NCBI RefSeq assembly: GCF_014297575.1
Contig: NZ_CP060412.1
Coordinates: 3,472,001 to 3,536,000 of the forward strand
From: Dyella telluris
Lineage (GTDB): Bacteria; Pseudomonadota; Gammaproteobacteria; Xanthomonadales; Rhodanobacteraceae
DNA length: 64,000 nucleotides
Direction of reading: 5' to 3'
In this document: piece after piece, positions 57,040 to 64,000 of the stretch
Layout of the letters: each line of letters starts with the position of its first letter
Position numbering within the stretch: position 1 is the first letter of the stretch
Made by a program: the position numbers and the translations under genes
Notes under the pieces: model-generated
What the model was told of the DNA's origin: nothing
What the model saw: only the letters and a program-made list of their open reading frames with translations
Databases searched by the model: none

Positions 57040-59883
57040 TTAACGCAGCGTCAGGAAGTCCGGGCTCACGACAAAGCGCACTGCATCCAGGCGCACGCGT
57101 GCTTCGGGCAAGGCCTTGAGCAGGGCGGTGCGTTCGTCGGCGATGGTGGCGATTTCCGCTTCGCTGATGGCCGGGTTCACGGCGCGCAATGCCAGCAGGC
57201 GGGCGAGTTCCGCGTCGAGCACGTCGGTGGCCATGGCTACGGCTTCATCGATGTCCACCCGGGCGCGTTCGCCAGCGATGGCCTCGGCCTTCTCCAGCAT
57301 CGGCGGCACCAGCTTGCCGAGGAACTTGCGGTAACGCGCCACTTCAATGGTGCGGTCCGCGGCCTTGCGCAGGCCGATGTCACTGGGACGGAAATCCGCG
57401 CGTTCGGCCAGGCGCGTGTCGATGGTGACCACCACGGGCTGCGGCGGCAGGAAGCGTTCCGCGTCCAGCTTGCGGTCGGCCACGCATTCGATCAGGAACA
57501 CGGCCTGCAGCAGGGCGCTGCGCGGCGGCAAGGCATCGTCGACCAGGAAGGCTGCATTGCCCTGCTCGTTGGACAGGGTCAGGTCCAGCGCACCCATCAC
57601 CATCGGGTGATCCAGTCGCAGCAGCGGCAGTTCTTCGCGGGCCAGTGCCACCTCGCGCGAGAACGTCACCGCCTGCGGGCCCTCGGCAAAGCCGGGCAGG
57701 GCATCGGTGGACAGGTATTGCGGATCGAGCAGCAGCACGTTGCCGCCCAGTTCCTCGGCGTGGATGCCGAAGCGCTCCAGCAGGCCCTGGATGAAGGCGT
57801 CTCGGCTCGGATCCTGATCTTCGCGGGTGAATGCCTGCTGCAGTTCATCGGCATGCAGGTCGCGGCTGGCCGCCAGTTCGAGCAGGTGGTCACGGCCATC
57901 GCGGATCAGTGCGGCCATTTCCTCGTGCGCGCCACGCGTTTCGGCGAGCAGCACGTCCAGTTCCTGGTCGCGGTTGTCGTCGCCACGGGCGTGCTCGTCG
58001 GCCAGGCGAGCAAGTGCCTCGCCGAAGCGGCGCAGCAGCTCGCGGCCATCGGCCGGGCTCACGCGGAACGCATCGATGCCTTCGTCATACCAGCGCGCAA
58101 GCACGTGTTGCGCGCTGTCTTCCACGGCGAGCACGTGGATGCTGATGTCGTGCTTCTGGCCGATGCGGTCGAGACGGCCGATGCGCTGTTCCAGCAGGTC
58201 CGGATCCAGCGGCAGATCCCACAGCACCAGGCGATGGGCGAACTGGAAGTTGCGGCCTTCCGAGCCGATCTCCGAGCAGAGCAGCAGGCGTGCACCGTCG
58301 GGCTGCGCGAAGTACGCCGCATTGCGATCGCGCTGCACGATGCCCAGGCCTTCGTGGAAGCGGGCCACGCCCACGCCGCTGCGCGTGCGCAGGGCTTCTT
58401 CCAGTGCGAGCACCTTGGCCTGGCTGCGGCAGATCAGCAGGAACTTGTCCTGCGGATGCGCCTCGAGCAGGGTGATCAGCGTGTCGATGCGCGGATCGTT
58501 GCTGTAGTCGACCTCGATGGCCGGCGCTGGCTGCTGGATGTCGGCGTGGAACTCGGCCAGCAAGGCCTGCCGGCCGTCGTCGCTCAACGTGTCCTTGTCG
58601 ATCAGGTGCCATACCGGCACGCGCTTCGGGAAGCCGCCGATGCTGGCGCGACGGTTGCGGAACATGGCGCGGCCGGTGCCGTGGCGGTCGATCAGCGCAG
58701 CGAGGATCTCGCGCGCGTTCTCCGGCTTGATGGCGTCGGCGAGGCGGGCAAGCAGGGCGTTGTCGCCGGCGAAGGCATGCTTCAGCGCGGCCAGCTGTGC
58801 GTCATCCAGCGGCTGGTTGCCGAGCAGGCGGTCGGCGATCTTCGACAGGCTGTGGAACGTTTCGGACTCGGACAGATAAACGTCCAGGTCGTGATAGCGC
58901 TGAGGGTCGAGCAGGCGCAGGCGCGCGAAGTGGCCACTGCGGCCGAGTTGTTCGGGCGTGGCGGTCAGCAGGATGACGCCGGGCGTGGCCGCGGCAAGCT
59001 GGTCCACCAGCGTGTAGCGCGGGCTGGCGGCTTCCGGGCTCCAGGCCAGGTGATGGGCTTCGTCCACCACCAGCAGGTCCCAGCCGGCATCGAGCAGCTG
59101 TTGCGAGCGGCGCGGCGACTGCTCCAGGAAGGTGAAGTCGGCGATGACGAGTTGTTCGTCCTCGAACGGATTGCCGGCGGGGTCGGCCTGCTCCAGCGCC
59201 TCGCAGCGCTCTTCGTCATAGATGGCGAAGCTGAGGTTGAAGCGGCGCAGCAGTTCCACGAACCACTGGTACACCAGCGTGTCCGGCAGCAGCACCAGCA
59301 CGCGCCCGGCGCGGCCGGTGGCGAGCTGACGGGCGATGATCATGCCCGCCTCGATGGTCTTGCCCAGGCCCACTTCGTCGGCCAGCAGCACGCGGGGAGG
59401 GCGGCGCGACGAGGCGATGCCGGCCACGCGCAGCTGATGCGGCACCAGGCCAATGCGCGAGGCACCCAGGCCCCAGGCGGGCGAGCGGCGCGCCTCGGCA
59501 CGGCGCTTGAGGCCTTCCAGGCGCAGCTCGAAATGCGAGACGGGGTCGGTGCGGCCGCCAATCAGGCGGTCATCGGCCTGGCTCACGCTCTGCTCGTCGT
59601 CGAGCTGGCCTTCTTCCAGTTCGCGGCCTTCGCCGCGGTACACCAGCAGGTCCTCGCGTACTTCCACCCGCTCCACCAGGAAGGCGATGCCCTTGCCAGC
59701 CACGCGCTGGCCGGGACGGAACTCCGCGCGCACCAGCGGCGCCGAGTCGATCGCATAGGGGCGTAGCACGCCCGCCTTGGCGAACAGCACCTGCACGCCG
59801 CGCCCTTCGACGCGCAGCACGGTGCCAAGGCCGAGCTCGGGCTCGGCGGTGGAGATCCAACGTTGACCAGGTACGAACATCAT
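57040..59883 (-). CDS. rapA: RNA polymerase-associated ATPase RapA
   Basis: RapA (HepA) is a Swi2/Snf2 ATPase that recycles stalled RNA polymerase. The 947-residue protein begins MMFVPGQRWISTAEPELGLGTVL, matching the Tudor-like N-terminal domain. The helicase core follows: RVLLADEVGLGKTIEAGMI, LLVVDEAHHLAWSPE (DEAH box), LLTATPEQLGRSGHFARLRLLDP, and LLCSEIGSEGRNFQFAHRLVLWDLPLDPDLLEQRIGRLDRIGQ. The C-terminus (ALRAVNPAISEAEIA, RLDAVRFVVSPDFL) is as expected. ATG 59883 is preferred over the longer frame to 60030. Confidence 0.97.
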   Translation of the reverse strand: MMFVPGQRWISTAEPELGLGTVLRVEGRGVQVLFAKAGVLRPYAIDSAPLVRAEFRPGQRVAGKGIAFLVERVEVREDLLVYRGEGRELEEGQLDDEQSVSQADDRLIGGRTDPVSHFELRLEGLKRRAEARRSPAWGLGASRIGLVPHQLRVAGIASSRRPPRVLLADEVGLGKTIEAGMIIARQLATGRAGRVLVLLPDTLVYQWFVELLRRFNLSFAIYDEERCEALEQADPAGNPFEDEQLVIADFTFLEQSPRRSQQLLDAGWDLLVVDEAHHLAWSPEAASPRYTLVDQLAAATPGVILLTATPEQLGRSGHFARLRLLDPQRYHDLDVYLSESETFHSLSKIADRLLGNQPLDDAQLAALKHAFAGDNALLARLADAIKPENAREILAALIDRHGTGRAMFRNRRASIGGFPKRVPVWHLIDKDTLSDDGRQALLAEFHADIQQPAPAIEVDYSNDPRIDTLITLLEAHPQDKFLLICRSQAKVLALEEALRTRSGVGVARFHEGLGIVQRDRNAAYFAQPDGARLLLCSEIGSEGRNFQFAHRLVLWDLPLDPDLLEQRIGRLDRIGQKHDISIHVLAVEDSAQHVLARWYDEGIDAFRVSPADGRELLRRFGEALARLADEHARGDDNRDQELDVLLAETRGAHEEMAALIRDGRDHLLELAASRDLHADELQQAFTREDQDPSRDAFIQGLLERFGIHAEELGGNVLLLDPQYLSTDALPGFAEGPQAVTFSREVALAREELPLLRLDHPMVMGALDLTLSNEQGNAAFLVDDALPPRSALLQAVFLIECVADRKLDAERFLPPQPVVVTIDTRLAERADFRPSDIGLRKAADRTIEVARYRKFLGKLVPPMLEKAEAIAGERARVDIDEAVAMATDVLDAELARLLALRAVNPAISEAEIATIADERTALLKALPEARVRLDAVRFVVSPDFLTLR

Positions 59884-60144
59884 GGGGTAGGGGCGATTGC
59901 AGGGCTGGGGATTATCCGCCCTGAGACGTCTGTTGACCATCATGAAAACGTGGATGGAGTGGTGCATCACCCGGGCCCGGGCCGCGCCTGGGCCGGCCCC
60001 AGGCCACATTTCCGGTGTGATCGGCGTCACCGACGTCAGCGGAGGCCTGGCCGCTCGTCGGCAGATTCCTGCCTTTTATCGGGGAGCTCGCTGCTACCCG
60101 GTGGACTTCGAATAGATTTGGGCAAGGGTAAAGGGGGAAATCTC

Positions 60145-60675
60145 ATGCGAACCGGGTCGCGCCAGCGAGGCGTCTCGCTGATCGAGGTATTGATCTCGAT
60201 TGTGATCTTCAGTGTCGGCGTGCTGGGTGTGGCGCTGATGCAGATCAAGGGGATGCAGTTCACCAAGCAGTCCGGGTCGCGTACGGTGGCCATCCAGCAA
60301 GCCCGCTCGCTGGCCGATGCCATGCGCGCCAACCCCGACGGGGTTTACGGCGTGCAGGCTCAGTCGGCCATTGGTGCCCTGAATGGCGATGTCTCGAGCA
60401 GCTACTACCTGTATGACGGTAAGACGGCGACCAACGCCGGCAGTTGCGCCCCCAGCAACGTGGCCTGCGTGCAGGCAGCGGCGGATCTGAAGAACTGGCT
60501 GGCGGCGCTGACTGCCAATACGGCATCCCCGACGGGTAGCGCGGTGCGGGCCAAAATCGCGAAGAACCCCAACACGGGTGCGCTGACCATCGCCGTCAGC
60601 TGGAACGGCGTGGTGCCCGACCTCAATACCGGCGCCACCACCACCGAGTCGTACCAATTTGACTATCAGCCCTGA
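60145..60675 (+). CDS. pilV: Type IV pilus minor pilin PilV
   Basis: A 176-residue minor pilin with the class III prepilin signal RQRG-VSLIEVLISIVIFSVGVLGVALMQIKGM, where PilD cuts after Gly. It helps prime pilus assembly in the inner membrane with PilW, PilX and PilY1. The remainder has a short, variable globular part with two Cys (SCAPSNVAC). The ribosome-binding site AAAGGGGG is clear. The 261-base gap upstream (59884-60144) has GC-rich hairpins near 59985-60005; no fimT is seen there, although fimT often precedes pilV. Confidence 0.93.
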   Translation: MRTGSRQRGVSLIEVLISIVIFSVGVLGVALMQIKGMQFTKQSGSRTVAIQQARSLADAMRANPDGVYGVQAQSAIGALNGDVSSSYYLYDGKTATNAGSCAPSNVACVQAAADLKNWLAALTANTASPTGSAVRAKIAKNPNTGALTIAVSWNGVVPDLNTGATTTESYQFDYQP

Positions 60676-60691
60676 GGCGGTGCGTTCTCTC

Positions 60692-61828
60692 ATGCGTCGA
60701 TCCCTGCTTCCAGCCGCCGCGCGCGGTTTTTCCCTGATCGAGATGATGGTGGCGCTCGTGCTGGGCGCCATTGTCGTGGCCGGCATGGTCAGCCTTTTCT
60801 CGTCGAGCCGGCAGTCCTATCAGGTCCAGTCCGGCGACAACCTGCTACAGCAGAACCTGCGGTTTGCCGAGGACCGGCTGGGCTGGTCCCTGCGCATGGC
60901 GGATTTCTGGGGCGGCGACTCGATCAGTGCCAACAACCTGACTGTGGACTCCACCGCTTCGAACGTCGTCACCGCACTGGGCAAATGCAATGGCGCCTGG
61001 GCGACGGCGGTCAATCCCGCCACCACCGGTGGTGGTGGTGTGTATGGCTACGACGGCGCCTCCGCCTTTCCGTTTGACACCACCTGCATTGGCGGCAGCG
61101 CCAATTACGCGCCGGGCTCGCCGGTGCTGGTGGTGCGTTACGCCGACCCACAGATGCTGCCGCCCGGGCCCGCCGTGAGCGGTTTTGCGCCGGCGGAGTC
61201 CAGCACCATCAGCGGCAGCCCCAGCCAGGTGTTCGTGCTCAGCGTGCCGGCCTCGTCGGCACAGCTGTTCGCGGGCACGCCGCCCAGCACGAACAGCCCC
61301 GGCCTGCACCGGTATGCCTATGCCTACCACGTGGACATGTACTACCTGCAGCCGTGCGATGTGTACGTGTCCGGATCTACCTGCTCGGCCAGCGCCGACG
61401 GTGGCCACCCGCTGCCGACGCTGATGCGTCTTTCGCTGCAGTCCGATGGCACGCTCAAGTCGGAGCCGGTGGTGGATGGCATCGAGCAGCTCGACTTCGA
61501 ATACGGCGTGGTGGTGGATCCTTCCGGGGCGCAGCTGACGCCGACGTACAAGTCGGCCACGGATGTCACCAGCGCCAACCTGTGGAGCAAGGTGATCTCG
61601 GTGCGCGTGTCCATGGTGGCCGTCAACCCGAATCGCGACATCAAGGTGCCGCACGTGCAGACATTCGCGCTGGGCACCCTTGGCAATTGCACCTACACCA
61701 TCAACAACGCCAGCAACCCGACGGTCACGGGCTGCACCAGCCTTGTGCCGTATGGCGACAACCCCTGGCAGTACACGCGCGCCATGCAGTCGTTCGTGGT
61801 GCAGCTGCGCAACCAGATCAGGAGCTGA
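60692..61828 (+). CDS. pilW: Type IV pilus minor pilin PilW
   Basis: A 378-residue minor pilin. The prepilin signal is AARG-FSLIEMMVALVLGAIVVAGMVSLF. The C-terminal region is typical of PilW (VDGIEQLDFEYGVVVDPSG, ISVRVSMVAVNPNRD, AMQSFVVQLRNQI). ATG 60692 is chosen; GTG 60680 is possible but sits too close to a GAGG. It lies four bases before pilX and 16 after pilV. Confidence 0.9.
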   Translation: MRRSLLPAAARGFSLIEMMVALVLGAIVVAGMVSLFSSSRQSYQVQSGDNLLQQNLRFAEDRLGWSLRMADFWGGDSISANNLTVDSTASNVVTALGKCNGAWATAVNPATTGGGGVYGYDGASAFPFDTTCIGGSANYAPGSPVLVVRYADPQMLPPGPAVSGFAPAESSTISGSPSQVFVLSVPASSAQLFAGTPPSTNSPGLHRYAYAYHVDMYYLQPCDVYVSGSTCSASADGGHPLPTLMRLSLQSDGTLKSEPVVDGIEQLDFEYGVVVDPSGAQLTPTYKSATDVTSANLWSKVISVRVSMVAVNPNRDIKVPHVQTFALGTLGNCTYTINNASNPTVTGCTSLVPYGDNPWQYTRAMQSFVVQLRNQIRS

Positions 61829-61831
61829 GAC

Positions 61832-62581
61832 ATGCACATGCACAATCAGGCCTGTGCGCGCACGATCGCGCGGGAACGCACCGGCACCGTGCGCCAGCGA
61901 GGCGCGGCCCTGTTCATGGGCATGGTGTTGATGATCGTGCTGACCATCATTGCGCTGGTGGCCATGCGTGGCACCATGCTCGACATGCGTTTGACCTCCG
62001 CCACGGCGCAACACCAGCTGGCGTTCGAGTCGTCGGAAGCCACGCGCGCCATCCCGGAAGCCGTGCTCGGTGCCTATGCGTACTACCACGGCTGGCCGCA
62101 GAAGTGGGGCGGCACCATTCCGGATGCGCAGTATCAGCTGAGCGATACGTTTCTTAATCGCAACAACTGGCTGACTATGCTCACGCCCAATAGCTCCGCC
62201 GGTACCGGATTGCAGAAGTCGTGCAATGGCGCCCTGGCCAATTTCATCCTGAACGTGCAGTGCATCAGCGGGCAGACGGACGCGTACAACTACACGCCCT
62301 CGCAATGGCCAGCCACCTTCGTGCTCAATTCCTGTGCCAGTGGCGGGACGACGACCTGTCCGTCAAACCTGCAGGCGACCAGCAACGTGGCCATCGTGCG
62401 TGACGGCGTGTCCACCAACGTGGGCTCCGGCGCGGCCGCGCAGCAGGGTTACGCCAGCATCGGCGTGGGCAACGCGCGCGGCGGTGCTTTGCTGATCTTG
62501 CAGATACGCAGCAGTACCAGTGTGGCAGGGGGCGGCAAAGCCGTCACGGTCGCGCAGTACCGCGTCAATATTGTGAATTGA
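61832..62581 (+). CDS. pilX: Type IV pilus assembly protein PilX
   Basis: A 249-residue protein. The PilX N-terminal domain is visible: RQRGAALFMGMVLMIVLTIIALVAMRGTMLDMRL, in which the helix is pilin-like. The rest is variable with pairs of Cys. It works with PilV, PilW and PilY1 in a complex at the pilus base or tip. It may start at the second Met (MHNQAC). Lies three bases after pilW and ten before pilY1. Confidence 0.88.
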   Translation: MHMHNQACARTIARERTGTVRQRGAALFMGMVLMIVLTIIALVAMRGTMLDMRLTSATAQHQLAFESSEATRAIPEAVLGAYAYYHGWPQKWGGTIPDAQYQLSDTFLNRNNWLTMLTPNSSAGTGLQKSCNGALANFILNVQCISGQTDAYNYTPSQWPATFVLNSCASGGTTTCPSNLQATSNVAIVRDGVSTNVGSGAAAQQGYASIGVGNARGGALLILQIRSSTSVAGGGKAVTVAQYRVNIVN

Positions 62582-62591
62582 GGACACTCAC

Positions 62592-64000
62592 GTGACGAAG
62601 CCCGGATTCTCTTTGCGTGGGTGGCTGGTGGCGCTGCCGATTGCGCTGCTGACCGTGTTGGCGGTGTGGACCGTCGGTGCCCAGACGTCTGGCGCGACCA
62701 TCCCCTCGGGCCCCATTTCGACGGGCCTGAACTCCAACTTCTCGATGTCGAACTACACGGCCTATCCGGCCGGCATCAACGCGCTCAGCGCGCCCGATGT
62801 GCCGCCGATCATCATGCTGGTGATGTCGCGCGATGAGCAGCTGTTCAACAAGGCGTACTCCGACTACACCGATCTGAACAACGACGGCACGCTGGATACA
62901 ACGTACCTGGACTCGTTCACTTACAACGGCTATTTCGATCCGAACATCTGCTACACCTACACGAAGACAGGCCTGCCCGGTGGCGGGGCCGGGTACCAGG
63001 CGGCTGCGTCGGTGAGCGTGGGCGTGCACGAGTGCGCGTCCGGCAACAGCTACTGGAGCGGCAACTTCCTGAACTGGGTGGCCATGAGCCGCCTGGATAT
63101 CATCCGGTGGACCTTGTACGGCGGTACGCGCCAGACAGACACCGCCACCGCAACGGTGCTGGAGCGCGCTGAGATTCCAGTCGACCTGCATTCCTGGGCC
63201 AAGGTCTACAGTGGCTCGGATATCAAGAACCTGACGCCGTTCACCACCACGACGACGTTCTGCAACACGTCGGGTGGCAACACTGCGACGGCTACAGGCA
63301 TAGCGACGGCGGGGAAGGCGTCCAGCACGTCACCGTCAGCTGGCAAGGGCCAGAACGACGTCAGTGATACCGGTATCTGGACAACGGCCAACCCGAGTAC
63401 GTCGGCATCTGGCGTGATGAGTACGCCGTTCATCCGCACGGCGACAGGTGCATGGAACGACTGGGCATCCACCGCCAAGGTTCAGTGCATGAACCCGACC
63501 GGCATCAGCGACGGCAGCAATGTCGACAGCGCCAGGCCGCCAACCACGACCATCAAGGACTATGTGGCGCGCGTGCAGGTTTGCCAGAGTCCCACCAGCA
63601 CGTCCACGCCGCCGGTGGAATCCTTCTGTGTCGCGCAGCCCAATGGCACCAGCACCAAGCCGGAAGGCCTGCTGCAGAAATACAGCAAGGGTGACAACTA
63701 CGAGAAGCACTTTGGCCTGGTGACGGCATCGTCCGTGCAGGCCCGTGGCGCGGGGCAGGTGAGACGAAACGTCGGCATGCTTGAGGGCAATGGCAGTGGT
63801 ACCGATACCTGTCATGTGGACAGCACCGGTGCGGGCGACAATGACGAGTTCGACAGCCAGACGGGCCAGTTCTGTTACAAGGAGAAAGGCGCGGTCCCAT
63901 ACGAGGGCATTGTTTACACCGTCGACCGTTTCCAGATTTCGGGGTGGACCTACGAGACATCGGGATCCGACGCGGGGTACTACGACTATGGCGTCGTGGG
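62592..64000 (+). CDS. pilY1: Type IV pilus tip adhesin PilY1, 3' end outside window
   Basis: The frame starts at a GTG and stays open to the window edge for 469 codons, so the 3' part is missing. The N-terminus (SLRGWLVALPIALLTVLAVWTVGAQT) is a signal peptide. The mature start LSAPDVPPIIMLVMSRDEQLFNKAYSDYTDLNNDGTLDTTY fits PilY1, with an EF-hand-like DLNNDGTLD loop. Further PilY1 wording: SGNFLNWVAMSRLDIIRWTLYGG and VLERAEIPVDLHSWAKVY. PilY1 is a large outer-membrane or pilus-tip protein whose C-terminal beta-propeller is beyond this window. Spacing after pilX is ten bases. Confidence 0.93.
   Translation, partial: MTKPGFSLRGWLVALPIALLTVLAVWTVGAQTSGATIPSGPISTGLNSNFSMSNYTAYPAGINALSAPDVPPIIMLVMSRDEQLFNKAYSDYTDLNNDGTLDTTYLDSFTYNGYFDPNICYTYTKTGLPGGGAGYQAAASVSVGVHECASGNSYWSGNFLNWVAMSRLDIIRWTLYGGTRQTDTATATVLERAEIPVDLHSWAKVYSGSDIKNLTPFTTTTTFCNTSGGNTATATGIATAGKASSTSPSAGKGQNDVSDTGIWTTANPSTSASGVMSTPFIRTATGAWNDWASTAKVQCMNPTGISDGSNVDSARPPTTTIKDYVARVQVCQSPTSTSTPPVESFCVAQPNGTSTKPEGLLQKYSKGDNYEKHFGLVTASSVQARGAGQVRRNVGMLEGNGSGTDTCHVDSTGAGDNDEFDSQTGQFCYKEKGAVPYEGIVYTVDRFQISGWTYETSGSDAGYYDYGVV

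Overview
The window is a high-GC chromosome segment from a gammaproteobacterium, most likely a Xanthomonadales member of the Dyella / Luteibacter / Rhodanobacter type (Rhodanobacteraceae). The grounds are an Oar-like TonB-dependent receptor, an Rrf2-headed suf operon, an AmgK-MurU recycling pair, a RapA homologue, a PilV-PilW-PilX-PilY1 pilus cluster, and dense palindromic intergenic repeats. The genus is an inference from family content; no rRNA or marker tree is available. I saw no phage, plasmid, insertion sequence, CRISPR array, tRNA or rRNA. The first gene (5' end) and the last gene (pilY1, 3' end) run off the window.

Layout. 0-8 kb: a large unknown membrane-anchored protein, then queA-tgt (queuosine) and yajC-secD-secF (Sec accessory complex), closed by a strong terminator. 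8-13 kb: a long leader and an Oar-like receptor, then a sterol-desaturase-type hydroxylase. 13-17 kb (minus): amgK-murU for MurNAc recycling and glnK-amtB behind a near-consensus sigma-54 promoter. 17-23 kb (plus): the Rrf2 regulator, sufB, sufC, sufD and sufS for Fe-S assembly, with a repeat hairpin between sufB and sufC. 22.7-28 kb: a TPR protein, a DUF333 lipoprotein, a TPM-domain protein, an M13 metallopeptidase, and a GNAT-Rieske pair. 28-33.5 kb (minus): a five-gene exporter operon (TolC-like, FtsX/DevC-like permease, ATPase, HlyD-like, MipA/OmpV-like). 33.7-36 kb: a HAD phosphatase with a class III aminotransferase. 36-39.7 kb (minus): a bactofilin, a HEAT/DUF349-like protein, and a two-component system.

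39.7-44.7 kb (plus) is the most interesting part: a compact operon behind a Fur-box-like site encoding a PepSY membrane protein, a secreted DUF2271 protein, a secreted DUF4198 protein, an ApbE flavin transferase and a membrane-anchored NADPH flavoreductase. The DUF2271 protein carries a D-G-x-S-G-A-T motif, the kind of site where ApbE attaches FMN. I infer an iron-regulated, flavinylated electron-transfer chain across the inner membrane, possibly for ferric-siderophore reduction.

44.7-56.5 kb: HutD-like, GNAT, SET-domain and ComEA-like genes (minus), an M20 peptidase, a YggS-like PLP protein, an NlpC/P60 hydrolase, an atypical SDR, glyoxalase I, an M28 peptidase, a rhomboid protease, an amino-acid permease and a YgeA-like racemase. 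56.5-60 kb (minus): a GFA-family protein and rapA. 60-64 kb (plus): the pilV-pilW-pilX-pilY1 minor pilin operon.

Four families of intergenic inverted repeats recur. In one of them the hairpin arms have changed in a compensatory way between copies.
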